A DNA stretch of 64,000 bases from Panagrolaimus kolymaensis. Taxonomy: Eukaryota > Nematoda > Chromadorea > Rhabditida > Panagrolaimidae. A program made the translations under genes and the position numbers. The notes beneath the pieces are model-generated. The model worked only from the letters and a program-made list of their open reading frames with translations. It did not search any database and was not told where the DNA came from. Where the stretch lies: assembly GCA_028622995.1 (NCBI GenBank), contig JAJQJQ010000069.1, positions 186,001-250,000 on the forward strand. Direction: 5' to 3'. Every line of letters begins with the position of its first letter. The stretch's first letter is position 1. Positions 27,279 through 40,870 of this stretch are shown in pieces.

Positions 27279-27594
27279 ATAGGGTTCAAAAAAGCAAAAA
27301 AAAAAATATTGCCAAATTTTATGCTTTTGAAAAAAGATTTAGTCTCAAAATAAAATTTTGAATTCCGTTACAAAATGGTTAAATAACGTTTTTTAGTGAA
27401 GAGTTGCCGAAAAATGTTTTAACTAACGAAAACTTTAAAATTTAACAAAAAAAAAATTAATTTTTCCTTGACGCGAAAGCCCTGTTATTTTCCCTTTGAA
27501 ACACATACACATCTAAGTTCTCAAACTCCCATTCATTTTAATCCCAAATTTTTATAAAAGAGGAAAACCAATATACGACCAATGTTTTTTTTAC

Positions 27595-27710
27595 CTTTTC
27601 CATATTTTCATTCCATATGCACCCATTCTTCGAGTTAAAGGATGCAATCTTTTAACAACTGCCATAATTAACGACGCAGTAATAAACTTTTCTGATACTA
27701 AATATTCCAT
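27595..27710 (-). CDS. TSC22 gene, distal alternative first exon
   Basis: An ATG-initiated 116-base exon (MEYLVSEKFITASLIMAVV, then RLHPLTRRMGAYGMKIWK) with a GTAAAA donor in phase 2, the same phase as first exon 26677-26613. Spliced to 25118 it reads MKIWKS-NPRHCD and gives a 514-residue protein. It may be a second promoter of the long isoform; transcript evidence would be needed to exclude a chance ORF. Confidence 0.55.
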
Positions 27711-29887
27711 AAAAAAATTAATAACACTCAAAATCTCAAAATGTTTTAAAATAAAAATACACTTATAAAGTTTTAGGCTGAAACAAAAAATATAAATTGA
27801 CGTTGTGAAAAAAAAAATCATAAACAATCCAATCCGTTTTTTTAGTTTTGTTTGAAACATGTGTGATTTTTGCATTTTTTTTCTCGTGTTCAGTGAGACA
27901 CAGATAATACAAAAAAAAAGGTTTTAAAATAAAATAAAATATACACGTTTTTGAGTGAGTCAAAACAAAAGTTCAGAATAATTTTTTTTAGTTGGTACTT
28001 TATTGTTTTGTGTTTTTATTATGCTTGTTTGCTTTGGTTTTAGAGTAAGCGATTTTAGATGTTTATGTTTAAAATAAGAGGACGTCGCCAAAAATGATTT
28101 TAGCATCTTTACTTTTGAGCCCCAAAAATTAAAAATGAAATCTCTAACCATACATTTTCAAGTTTGTAAGTTAATTTAAGAATATTATTGTCTCTTTTTT
28201 GTGCACGAAAGAAATTTGAAAAACAAATCGATAAAAGGGTGTTATAGGTTATGGAAATTTAACTGATTTTTTGTCTGTATTTTAGTTTGACACTTCAAAC
28301 TACAAAACAGATTTTTTTATCCTTAGAAAAAAAGAAAAAGAAAGATAATCCCCTTTTTTCTTAAGAAAATTCAGTTTTAGGAATAAGAAAATTTAGAAGG
28401 AAACCATCACACAATCAAAATCCCCTCTCGTGACTTAATCGCATCAATAAAGACTTTTAAAAAATTTTATTTTGTAGTCTTTGATTGAGTGGATTAAGAT
28501 ATTTTTTATAAAGTTAGTTCTAGAAATTTCTAAAACATCTCAAAAAATGAGTTGTGTTTTGATGGAACTTTTTTGAGACCGTTTAATATTATTAAACTTT
28601 TATAAATTTGGAAATATCGAAGTTAGTTAATTACGATTTTGTTAACCTCTTTTTTATAAAAATATTTCAGTTTTAAAAACCCATAATTCAAACTATTAAA
28701 AACGACTCACTTGGATGTATGAAAATTTTTCCAATGCCAATGAAAATTAAAAGGAAGTTTCATTATTTTTAATAAAAATATTAAAATATTCACACTGCTT
28801 CAAAATAACTTCAATGCGGCAAATAAAAGAAAGGAAAAAAAGTTGTTTTTGATCAATCATTGAAACTAACTATAAAAATAAAAAAAAGAAGAAAATAGAT
28901 TAAAGAAAGAGCGAGAAACGCATCTAATGATAAGCATAAAATAGCATTCATGCCTTTAAATTTAAACCTTTAAAATCATCGTGATAGATAAAGAAAAATA
29001 AAAGAATATAGAAATAGCAAGGAAAAAAGTTTATCAATATTCAAATGACTGTTTTTGATTTTTTTGTAGCCATTTTTGAAATGGCAGGGATTTACTGGAA
29101 TTTTTTAGGAAAAAAAAGCAATAAAAAACAAGATCTGCTGAATTGATACATGTGTTCATAAAATAAAAATTGTTTCAAAATCGGCCTGTTAGGATCCGAT
29201 TTAAAAAATATCACTGAAAATGGATGTAAATATGCATAAAAAATGATAAAAATAAAGCACTTTTCCTGTGGAATTTTTTTCTTATTCAAAACGTTTTAAA
29301 TAAGATCAAGTATCTCAAGGCTTGCTTGATGCATCAGATAAATAAATAATTTTTGGTTGAAGGTCATAATTGGTATGTGATTCAAAACCCTGTTGGGAAT
29401 AATCTTTAAAAATCATATAATAAATATTTGGATAAAAAAATCCATATGCTTTATTGAACTCCGTAACTCAAAACGTGATTCAGCAATTTTTTAATGTAAT
29501 TCATTTTTTTCAAACCCAAATATCTTGTTGATGAGCTCAATGATTGAAAAAAAAGTGGAGTTCGATTATTTAGTAAAATAATTAATCTACAAAGATTTTT
29601 AAAACAAAAAAATAATTTTGGATTTTTTTGATTTTTGTCAAGGCTTTATTTATCTTAAAAAAGGTTTCTTTAAGTGAAAAACATTAAATTTTAAATATTC
29701 CTAACTTCATTTGATATGTAATTTGGAAGAGAATGGATTGAAAAACATGAGTAAAAATATATAATAAATGATTTAGGTAATCCACTATTTCATTAACTTT
29801 CAAAATTGCCAAAATAAAAGTGAAAATTCAATTCAAAATACGAAAAAAGTTCACTTTTATATCATCCAAAAAAGTAGTTAGTTATTC
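27711..29887. other. Intergenic, AT-rich
   Basis: Upstream of the most distal TSC22 first exon and downstream of the carbonic anhydrase. No coding or RNA gene recognised. Confidence 0.5.
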
Positions 29888-29999
29888 TCCGGGTTTCGTG
29901 GCTCAGTGGAAATTTTGCAAGACGTTGTGGATTTTCGCTGGGTTCGAATCCCGGTGACAACCACAACAACAACAACCATCACAACAACCACAACACAAA
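29888..29999 (+). repeat. tRNA-derived SINE-like element with ACA/AAC tail
   Basis: An A box TGGCTCAGTGG (29899-29909) and a B box GGTTCGAATCC (29941-29951) are spaced as in a tRNA, and the TSC arm pairs (CTGGG and CCCGG). The acceptor stem does not pair fully. After GTGACAACC comes a run of ACAACAACAACC-type repeats to about 29996. A tRNA head with a simple-repeat tail suggests a SINE; a tRNA pseudogene is the alternative. Confidence 0.6.
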
Positions 30000-30915
30000 A
30001 TTTTTGATTTTTTTGGCTTATTTAAATTTCTGGTTTATCATAATAATTAATTGGACCAATTCTTTTTAATGTTTTTACGTCTTGATTCATGTTTTCACTA
30101 CAAAAAAACCAAAAACAGTCGTTTGAAAGTTAATGGATTTTAGAAGTTTTAATTATGAAACAAACATTTTTTTGCCCCTTCAGCGGATATTATTTTTTCT
30201 AGTTTTTCTTTGCTTTTCTTCTAAAAAATTCAAGCAAATACACGACATTTAAGAAAGGGGAAGAAATTGTACAAAAGAGAAAAATCTTGGGAAACTATGA
30301 AATTGATTTGTATCATCGACCTTGAAATCAATTGTTTTTGCAAATTTGAAATTAGTGTTTAAATCTGTTTAATTATTTTATGATGTTTGAATTTTTTCTT
30401 AATGCTTCTTCGTTTCCATCTTTTTTATAAAATTTAAAATGTTGTTTTTCAAAAATTATATTCACCTTTGAAACTTCAAAACCATTCCTCTTTTTTTAAA
30501 TTCATTTTATTTAATTATTATTATTACTATTTATAAGTGAGGTTATTAATTTATAATAAAAAGAAAATGGAATATCACTAAAGAATTATTAGTATAAAAG
30601 TTAAATCACCAAAATATCTGCAGCACGAGAATACATAAATAAAAAAGAGACACCAGCATATGAATAAAATATATAAACCTTGTTTTTTCCACAAAAAAAT
30701 TAGCATGTATTAGATCGAATTAATAAAAGAAAAAAGAAGCTACTAAAATATAAATGATTTTTTACAAAGAAATAGGAAAGCTACTAAAAAGAGAGTAACA
30801 CAAAAGTAAGAATAATTTGAAATTTAATATTACTATCAATTTTTTGTTAAAAAACAAAAAAGAATATTTTTTATAGAAATTTTTTAAGTTAATTATATCG
30901 TTTTTATATTTAGAT
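30000..30915. other. Carbonic anhydrase 3' flank
   Basis: AT-rich and probably partly 3' UTR; no gene seen. Confidence 0.5.
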
Positions 30916-32057
30916 TTAGCATGTAAGTAAAACTTGTCGACCATTAAGCCGTTGAGTGGGACGATAATTTTTTCGATGAACTTTTCCACAACAATCTTTA
31001 AGCGCCCTAATTCCAGCGAGCTGCTCGCGGGTGATGCTTATGGGATCAGTGAAAACCGTCCATGTAACACATTCGGAACATGGAGGAGTGGTTAGAGAAC
31101 CTTGATAACGGGCGAAGGAGCATAAATTTTCTGGTAATTTTCTTTCCAATATTTGTCCTTTACATTCCGCTCGATTTCCAGATTCAATAATTTTTCCAAA
31201 GATTGCTTCCTCCGCGGAAAGAGCAGAATCATCTTTTCCAATTGTAAGAAATACACCCAAAACAGCAAGTTTTGATGGATCATCCACGCCTTGATGAACT
31301 AAATGAAGTTCAGCCGGGTATGATAATCCTCCAAGAGTATGTTCAGAGCCTTCATTATCATTTTGAGCCCAATGATAATGATATTGAATAAATCGATAAG
31401 ATTGGTCTAACATTCCTCCATAAATTTCAGGGACATCCATTCGAGAATCAGGAAGGAATTGAACTAAAAAAATAATAAAATTATTTTGACTTATTTCTAA
31501 TGTTTTGTAAAAGTAAGAATTTGTTAGAAAAAATGATAGTAAGAAATTTTTGTAAATTATTGTTAATTTTTGATTACTCTTATAATCTAAGATAGTAACG
31601 ATAATAAGCAAATTTTTTGTTAAGAAAAATTACTCTCATTTTTAAACAAAAAACTTTTATTGACAAATTAAACCATTTTTAGGCCATAAAATCGAAGTAA
31701 TTTGGCTTTTAAAATTTTCCTTTAAAAGATAGTAAAAAAAAAAATGAATTTATTGCTAAATTTTGATTACTCTCATCTTTTATTTTTTGATTAAAATTTT
31801 TTAACCGAAAAAAAATATTTTAACAATTTTTTATGTTTTAAAAATAATAACGTACCCGAATATCCAGTATTAACAAATTCTCCACTCAAAGGTTTATTAT
31901 AATTAACAAATTTTAATGGATCCCCAAGAGTATAAGCTTTCATTTTGGAAAGTTTTAAATCGATTGGAGATTGATGGGGTCCATTTGCTCCAGGCCAATT
32001 GCAAGGTCCACAATGAGAATCATCATCATAACCCCATTCAGCAACGGTAGCAGCCAT
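30916..32057 (-). CDS. Alpha-carbonic anhydrase
   Basis: Interconverts carbon dioxide and bicarbonate at a zinc site. Two exons, 32057-31856 and 31463-30916, join in phase 1 (NTGYS-VQF) to give 249 residues. The start is an ATG in AAAAATGGCT context. Landmarks: EWGYDD (residues 7-12), HQSPIDL (28-34), zinc ligands His96 and His98 in YHYHWAQ and His121 in AELHLVH, Glu108 in GSEHT and Thr192/193 in GSLTTPPCSECVTW. It should therefore be catalytically competent. The position of the usual proton-shuttle His (NGHxF) holds Tyr66. Length is close to cytosolic family members. The frame stays open upstream of the ATG with a hydrophobic run (FLCLIIFFLETFL), behind an acceptor at 32245, so a membrane or secreted isoform is possible. 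The cah family is multigenic in nematodes, and the exact orthologue is not assigned. Confidence 0.93.
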
Positions 32058-32245
32058 TTTTTCTTTTTGTTTTGCGGAAGAAGAAAAAACTGTTGAAAAT
32101 GTTGAAACTAATGAATCTAAGATTGTCGTGGATAGCGAAGTGTCAGCCGTCGTTGTTTTTTGGTTAATTAAAAATGTTTCCAAAAAAAATATAATCAAAC
32201 AAAGAAATTGATTTGAGAAGCGTTGAAAAAAAAAATGAAGTTTGC
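32058..32245 (-). CDS. Possible N-terminal extension exon of the carbonic anhydrase
   Basis: The frame is open from a TTTTTTGCAG acceptor (32246-32247) into the MAATVAEWG start. It encodes a hydrophobic stretch followed by a Ser/Thr-rich segment (TTTADTSLSTTILDSLVSTF). This resembles a signal anchor plus linker. No upstream initiating exon was found, so it may be merely 5' UTR. Confidence 0.35.
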
Positions 32246-32345
32246 CTGCAAAAAAGTGAAATGAATGAAAAAAATGAAAAAAAGTACTGATAAGAATTGA
32301 TTTAATGAAGTTAAACACGCACGCAGTAAAATAAAACGAGACCAA

Positions 32346-35300
32346 AATTCAATAATTATTGAGGGCAATTTTTGCAAAAAGAAAAGTTTTTTGAGCAAAA
32401 AATTCAACGATAGTAACAAGAAGTTGACAATAAATTGAGCAATTTAAATTACTTTCATTTTTTTTTGAGTGAATGAATAAAAGTAATCATAAATTAGGGA
32501 TTTATTGTTGGGTTTTGTTTAGGTGACATCAATAAAAAAAATTTCCAATAATTTGTTTGGGTTTTTTTAAACTTTAGCAAGTTAAAAGAGAGTAACATTT
32601 TTTAAATAAATATCGTTTCAAAATAATTACTATTATTAATGGGAGTAATATGAATTTAACAATATCTCCAAATTTTTTGTTACTCTCAATTTTTCAAATG
32701 AAATTATCAATTTTGTGGATTTTAAGGTTAAAAAGTAAATTATTTAAAAATAGCTTCTCAATAATCATAGAATTTATCAATAAACGGAGAAAATCAACCA
32801 TTTCACGTTAAAACAAAGCTCAGAAAAAAAAAATGCGACATAGGCGAAAGAAAGTTGGTCGTTGTTTCTATTGTTTTATTTTTCATGGCATCAAAAAAGA
32901 AAAAAATGAAATGTTCTTCTCAAACGACAACTGCTAAGTCATGCACCACAAAAAAGAAAAAAAAGAAAAGTGAAAAAAAAATACGTTGGTGGTTTATTGC
33001 TTCACTTTTTTTTATTTTTTTCCAAACCTTGAGGAAACAAAAAAAAAATGGATGAAATAAAAGAAGAGAAAAGGCATGCAAGGAAGCAAGCAAAACATGA
33101 AAGAAGATGCCACCAAAAAAATGCCAAAAAAGGCGAAACTCAAATAATAAAAAAAATAAATAAATATGACAAAGATCACTGTCAAACAAAAAAAGGCACT
33201 CGACTTCAGGAGTTTCTAAAAAGTGACTACTGTTTTTTAAAAATAAAAAAAATTTGTGTTTTACTTTTTATACTCATTTTTTTAAATGAAAGAAAAAAAC
33301 TGAAACAAAAGAAAAACTTTTTTTAACGTCAAAAAAATCTGTGTTTTAATTAAAATGAAAAAAATAGACTCCGGAAAAACGCACGAGATTAAATTGAAAA
33401 GAAGGCACGGCACAACTGTTTTTAACTTTTTTTCATTTCATTTTATTTCAACAAAAAAAATTTTCAATTGTTTCAAATACTTTTTTCATTTTAAATTTTA
33501 TTTTATCAAAGAACATCTTCTTTTCATTTTGCCTTTTAACACTCACTTAAAATATGCCAGTGGCGTCTTCTTCGCTGCTGCTGCTTTAAAAAAAGTTGTG
33601 TTTCCGACTAGCTTCCCTCAGCTGCTGTCGCCTGCTAGCTTTTTATTATTATTGAGGATGGTTGGTTGTTGTGTGACGTCCTAGGACTGATGGAAGTTCA
33701 CAACATGGAGGCGGGATAAAATAAAAGAAAGGAGGAAAACTTGAAAGATAAAAAATTGTCAAAAGTTAAGAAGGAAGAAGAAAGGCCAAATAAGCAAATT
33801 AGGTTATTTCAGAAGTTTTTTAAATATATTTATGGACGAAAAAAGGAAGTGTAAAAAATTATAAATTATTGGCCTTTGCAACAAAGATTACTATTTTTCG
33901 GTTTAGGAGCGACAAAGGCACGATAAACCTATCCTTTTATGTTTTTGTTAACTTTTTGAAATAAAACTTAAAAATATTTAAATTATCCAAGAGTTTGTTG
34001 GTTGAAGAATTTATTTATTCAGGAACTAAACCTAACCTTTCAAAGAGATAATTGGCTTAATCAAAAATTGCTAGAAACGAAGAAACGTGTCCAAAAGCAT
34101 TTTGATGAGTGAATAAGAAATTTTGTTTTAAACAAATTCTTTTTGATAAAGTGCCATTAAAAAAAAAAGAACTTCTTAGCAAAGAAAAAATTCAGAGGAT
34201 GTAGGCTAATAAGTGACTACTTATAAGAGCTTTAAACTTTTAAAACGCATATTTATGAAAATGCGAGCATGTAGTCCTTGACTTTAATGCGTCACCAAAT
34301 AGACTTGAGGAAATTGAAAAAACGTTAAAAGTTAGATAAATTTAAAGGAAAATTTTAATCTGTTCCATTCTCTATCAATTCATTACTTTCAAAGCAAATC
34401 TTAATCTTTCACTTTGAGACTTAAAGTTTTTATTTGGAAATAATATACTGTAAGAAAATCTATTTTAAAGTCTTCAATTTTTAAAACTTGAAAAATAGAT
34501 TTTAAAAAAGCAACCTTCAAACCCACACGACTAACCTCGTTTATTCTATATTTTTTATTCTCTTTTTTTTCTGTGGCGAGATTCCTCTAAAATATGTAGA
34601 TAGATAGAAGACAGGAAATTCCCGAGAGGTTTTAAAAAAAAGTTTGCGGGAATAACAAACAACAGAAAAATTGAGTTTATCACATGCATGTTTTTTATTT
34701 TATTTTTTGGCTTTAAAGTTTAAACCAATTTTATTTTATCCTTCGATGCGGGGCAAAAAAAAAAAGAGACGGAAGCTTTTTAACATAAATTTTTTTAAAT
34801 TTAATTTTTTCCAGAAACTCTAGAAAAATAGTTTTAGGCTTTTTTCTCGAAAAATTTTCTGGAAAAAGAAGATACAATTATTTTTCATGAGTTTTTTTTT
34901 GTTTTTTGTTTTTTTAAGAAATTTAATTCACTTAAAAACTTATGGGAATTTTGAAGGCTTACTAACTTTTTTTTTCGCCCCACAAAAAAAAACAAAATAA
35001 AAAAAACGGCGGAAGCATCGAGGATTTTTTGTTGTTTTCAAGAGAAAGAAAAATGGATAAAAAAAAAGACGTGCTTAAAAAATTCCCTTAAGACATTTTT
35101 TACAAAGGCTTTATAACACAAAAAAAACGATTTATTCGAAGGAATAAATTGAGAAATTTGAAAATATAGAAACACATCAAAAAAAGAGAATAATCACTTT
35201 TTTTCTTAAAAAACTCGAAAGTCTTTTTTCAAATTGAAAAAAAATTTACAATCTTTTTTTCAAGTTCCTTCAAAAGAAGTCCTTGGCTTTCTTCAATGCC

Positions 35301-38300
35301 TCTTTCTTGAGTCCATTGATTAGCCGGAAGTTTTTTTCTTTCATTCAAGCTTTCCATGGTCTGTGTTTTGGCATGCATGCTCGAACCAAAAAAAGGACAA
35401 ATGTGAAAGTAATTAAAATTAAACGATAACTAGTATAAATTTGTAAAGACAAAAAATATTTATGACGAGACTTTGAGAGACAAGTTTTCTAAAACTTTTC
35501 CCGTTAGATCCAAAGGTTCGCTACATAACCTTTACAAAAGCTAAAAAACTTTTCATTGTCCACCAAAATATGGTTACTTAGAAACAAGAAAGCGTGAAGC
35601 CTATTCATAAAAGCAAAAACTGCAAAGTTTTTTTTGCATCAAAAAACATTTTTTTTGGCGCCTTCAATTTTTGTGTTTTATAAAAAATGACACATGTCTC
35701 AATGGAGCTTAGAAGTTTTTTTATTAAAAAAATAAAAAAGACAATTAAAAAATGAAAGCATTTTTTCTAATTTTTTTTCTTTAAAAAAGAAAGAACACTG
35801 ATTTTGACAACTTTAATTCCCTCTTTTTCGCGTGTCTTTTATATAGTGAGTGGCCTACTGTAAGTGAAACTGAGAAAGTGAGATTTTTTTTATTGCTCCT
35901 CCTATCATTTTCAATCTCGATGAAAAAAGAAAGAAAAAAACTTTAATTAACTTTTTCTAACTCCAAGAAAAATGGAAAAAGCAAGAAAAAAAAATACATA
36001 TGTTTATTAATTTTATAGCAACTAAAAGTTAAAAAAGGGTTCTAATTTAGAAGAAAAAGAAAAAAATATTTTTCACATGGTGTTTTGATTTTTTGAAAAA
36101 AAATAACCTTATGGAAATTTCTTTTAATGAGAAACTTGCGTTTCAAAAAATCATGTGTATGCGATTCTTTGAACATTTGAACTAATTTTTGTTTTCTCAA
36201 AAAAAAATATTAGGCGTTTTAAAATTACTGTAGCTTTCGAGAAATTTTCTTTGAGGTAAATAAAAAAAAAAGAAACACCTGGAATTTGCATTGAAAGGTC
36301 AATAAACTTGTGGCTTTTTGAATTAGTAAAACAAACTTAAAAAAAGTTTTTTATGAAAAAATAAGTTACAGAAAATTTAAGATTGATAAAAACAAAAATT
36401 TTGTGATAAATTTAATCTCACAATGAAGGATAGTAATGCTCAATAGCAAAAAAATGTCAACCTTTAAAAGAAATTCCAAACCTCTAAAATATTCATTTCA
36501 AAGGATTTAACTTTTGACACGCAATATTGGAAGGAATAATTAAGCAACTCTCATCTCAAAGACTTTAAGAATGAAAGAAAAATCTTAGACTTGCTTTGAA
36601 TAAATAAACTAAAAAATTGTTGTATTTTGGTTGAATAAATAATTTTTAGTTTAAAAAATCAAAAAGTCCAAAAAAACTGAGAAAAGACGAGGGCGCCAAA
36701 CTCTTTTATATATTTATTTATTTATTTCCACGGTTTTTTGAACACTTTGTTTAATTTTTTCTCTCCAACCAAAAAAACTTTTTTATTTGCCTTTTTTAAA
36801 CAAAAAATTGCTTGCTATTCAAAAAATGCTTTTAAGCCTTTTATAAATTTTTTTGCAAGAAAAATAATAATTCTAAAGTTTGCTTTTTTATTATTTAAAA
36901 AAATGTTTCATAAAAGCCAAAAGAAAAAAAGTTTACATATAACTTTTTTTGTGGACGTATTTAAAAAAAATTTGGTCTCAAAATGGAGAATAGGGTTTTT
37001 TTGCTCGCTTCTAGAGAAACAATAGATACATAGACTAAAGTGCAGTAAAAAACGCTAAGAGAAAATAAAAAAAAACTTTGGAATGTAAAAAAAATCATGG
37101 CCCCGGAAAAAAATGGACTAAAATATAGGTGTATTTTGAAACCCTTAAAAATCAATAAAAAATTTTGTGTTCTTTGTTTGACCCTTGTATGAACCCTAAC
37201 AATAATAAATATAATAGTTTCCTGAGTTCTTTGGTTCTTCTTCCATTAGAATGAACTTGAATAAGTAAGAAAGAAGAAAACAAGGCATAAAAAATAGAGA
37301 GAATTGTGTCGAAAAAAATAAATAAATAAGAAGTGACAAATTTTAAGTTTTATTTTAAAATATGCTAGAAAATTATTAAAAAAATTTAAAGCAAAATGGA
37401 AAAAGGGCAAAAAAATTTAAAAACACGCATTTTTGTTGATAAAAATTTTTTTATGTAGCTTTATATTTTTTTGATTTTTGCCTTTTTTACGTAGCTAACT
37501 TTTTTTATTTACACCAAAATAAAAAAATGAAAGCAAACAAAATAGCAAAAAGTTTGCACTTAAATCTTAAAGCTTTAAATAATTGTTTTTAGAATTAATA
37601 GTAATTTAATATTTCCATTTTTATTATTTCCAACTAAAAATGCTTAAAAAAACAACGGTTTTTGACGTTTGGAATTCTATGCAAGCCTGCAGAAGCTGAA
37701 GAAGATAAATTTTAAAGTTTTTTTAATTAATCAACGCGCTTATTTTTATGTCAAAAAAGTTTTATCCTTAAAATTGCCGAATTCTATTATTTTTTGGAAT
37801 GTTTTTCCTCAAATTTTCTTAAATGTTATTTTCAAAACTAATATTTTATTAATTTATTCAATACACATCAAAGGTGAAAAGGCACACTCACTCATTCCAA
37901 ATATAAAAAAAAGTTATAAATATACTAAACAAACTTTTGACTTGCATAAACACCCATAAACTCAAAAAAAGAGCAGAGGCATAATAAAAAGAAAAAATTA
38001 TTTGAAAAAGCTTTTTTAATGGAAAATTCGAGAAAATGCTTGTTTTTATTATGTCATAATTATTATCTTCAAAAAAATTTCAAAAAAGAATAATTATTAT
38101 GAATGTTTTGAGAAAATTAGGCATTTCTTTAGAAACTAATCAACTCGACGCACTACATGTTTGTGAAGCTTGGATAAATAATAATTATTGAAATGTAAAA
38201 GTGCAAAAAATTATAATTTTTTTTCTAATTAAAAAAAGTGAACTTAAAAATTAAATAAAAAAACACTTTTCACCATCAAAAAAGATAGTAAGCAAAAATT

Positions 38301-40860
38301 AACAATAATTGTATTTTTTTAAGTTACTATCGCTGCACAAAAAAAACTTTAAACGAAAAAACATTAAAAGAAAAAAATTTCAGTCATTCATTTAAAAAAG
38401 TTAGTTTGTTTTCCTTTGTTTTTTTTATATTCTTAAATACGAGCTAGCTCTTCCTATTTTTTTATCAAGGAAATATTTTATGCAAACAAAAGAATTTAAA
38501 AAAATTAACTAACTTTTGATCACAGAGGATCGAATGACGTCTCACATTCACTCATTTTTTTTTTCTTTTTTGAGTTTCATTTCTTAAAATTCTCAAAGTT
38601 TACTTTTCTGGCATTCTTAAAAATATTTTATTTATTTATGTATGCTTAATGACGCGGTGGCGACTGACATTTATTTTTTTCATAGAGAACGAACGTGTCA
38701 TTTTTAGACTTATTTTTGAAGAAAATAAATTGAACTCTAGACGCGAGCGATGATTCCTCAAATAAAAATGGGTTTGAAAAAAAATGATTCAATGGTGATT
38801 TAAAAAAAGCCTTTCTTTAAAGGATAGTCTCAAAGTTTTAGAAATGACTAAAAAATTGACGTTATTTAAAACTATGTAAAATAAAATTTTGAGATAAGAT
38901 TAAAATTCTATTTTTGGTCTCACCGTGGAAAATACCGCAAACATTCAATTCGAAATACTGAAATTAAACCAAATTCTTATCAAACCAGGGGCGTTATTAC
39001 CTTCCCATCCAACAATATCTTTGAATTAAAAAAAAAATGAAATTCTTAATCGTTAAACCTTTTTAATTCCGCTGAAGCGATCGGTCGTTTTTTTATTTGT
39101 TTTTCCCCGCTGATGATGCTGACAAAAATTATACAACAATAAAATAAAACAAAAAAAGTATTGGTGGCAAAGAGAGATGATGATAATAAAAAACTAAAAT
39201 AAATAAAAATCAAGCGAGCGATAGATAATCTTTTATTAACGGATTTTTCTTTCCTTTCTCCCTTTTGATCGCTAAACCCCATATAACAGAGATCACATTT
39301 TTCTTTTTTCTGCAATGAAAATGATTCCCTTCTCTCTTTTTTGCTTTTAAAAAAGGGCTACAAAAATAGAAATAAAATGAAGGGTAAAAGAAAGTTTGGA
39401 GTTTGCAGAAAAAAAAGTTTTTAGGTTCACATTTTGAAGGCGAGAAATGGCAAAGTAATATAAATTTAATTAAAGCCTTTTTGGAGAAAGAAAGAAAACA
39501 AAAAAGCAGATGTAAGTAAAAAATGTGACATAAAGCTGAAATTTAGTATATCCGAAGCTTATGTATGGGAAAATTTTTTAAATAGAGATTTAAATTTCCA
39601 ACAATTAGCGAATAAGTGAAAATAATAATAATTTTTACTATAAAAAACAATTATAAAAATTCCAAAATAAACTTTTAAAAATATAAACCGACTCATTTCC
39701 ATTTGAGCCATTTTTAAAGTTTGAAACTCATTTTCTCCAGAGTTCGAGCCTTCGAGAAAGAAAAAAGAGTTTCAATGCATGAATGAATGATTAAAAGCAA
39801 TTACTAAGAAAATAAAATAAATGTTCATGACTTTGAATTATTGCTTTTCTTCTTTTTTTTCATGGCTCATAAAAAATAAAAAATAAGACAGAGATGACTT
39901 TTTTTATTGAAAAATGTTTGTTCATTTGCTTTTTGAAAGTTGAAAGACTTATTTGGAAAGGAAAAAAATGTGAGAGAAAAACGCATGTTCAAATATAGTT
40001 TTTTTTCATAGAGGCTTTTTTTTGCAGCTGATGGGTTTAAAAGCAGCAAACAGCATGGATCAGGTTCTATTTATCCTGTATGATGGTGGTGGTGGTTTTT
40101 TTGGGATTGGATAAAAACAGAAAATAAAAAAACACAAAAAGTAAACATTTTTGAAGTCAGAATGGAATGAAGCTGATGTGTAATTTTAGGTTATATGTTT
40201 AAAAAATATTAAACTTGAAACAAACTTTCGTTATTCACTTTTAATTCCTTGATTCGAAGTTTTAAAAACATGAAGCAAAGAAACTAACTAATATCAGGGT
40301 AAAATAAGAAAGTAAAAGTGCCTGTCTCAAATGGAAAGGGTCAAATTTAAGGATCATCTGAGTTTTCAAATCTCGGGATCCACCGAATTTCAAGAGTATT
40401 TTAGTTAATTTTATTCATAATTTAAGATATCTATCAGCGCAAATTAAACCAAAGAACGCGTCTATAAAAGCTAACTATAATATTTATAAAAATTTTGCCT
40501 TACTTCTTTAAACCAGGTTCCTACAACCATCAACCGAAAATCATACCTTTAAATTTAGTTAAATTTAATTTTAATCTTTTTACTTTTTTTTTTCGTTAAC
40601 AAAAAAACCTTAAAGAAGCACAAAGTAAATACTTTAATATTAAACCCATCAACAACACAACAGCCAGCACACATCGAAATGGAAATCAAAGTTAAAAAAT
40701 AATTTCAAATTACACACAAAAATAAACTTTTTTTTCTTCATTCTTCCATATATTTTTTTCACAATATTCTTCCGAAATAAAGAAAGATTGTAATCTTTCA
40801 CTCTTTCGATCAACGAGCAACAATAACAACAAAAACTAACTTCCGATGTGCGACCGACGA
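32346..40860. other. Long AT-rich noncoding stretch
   Basis: About 8.5 kb of homopolymer-rich DNA. The ORFs are low-complexity Lys/Phe/Asn frames without splice structure. A GC-richer patch at about 33555-33720 includes GTGACGTCC (CRE-like) but no coding exon. Nothing else supported. Confidence 0.5.
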
Positions 40861-40870
40861 CTTTTATATA
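40861..40870 (-). promoter_or_regulatory. Candidate TATA box
   Basis: TATATAAAAG on the minus strand, followed (lower coordinates) by a GC-richer stretch (GTCGTCGGTCGCACATCGG) typical of a transcription start. No first exon could be assigned; it could serve a distal first exon of the carbonic anhydrase or an unrecognised RNA. Confidence 0.3.

Noticed and set aside
26840..27289. 149-codon minus-strand ORF rich in Arg, Phe, Ser and Val
   Set aside because: It is the translation of the ACGGAA repeats of the hAT MITE.
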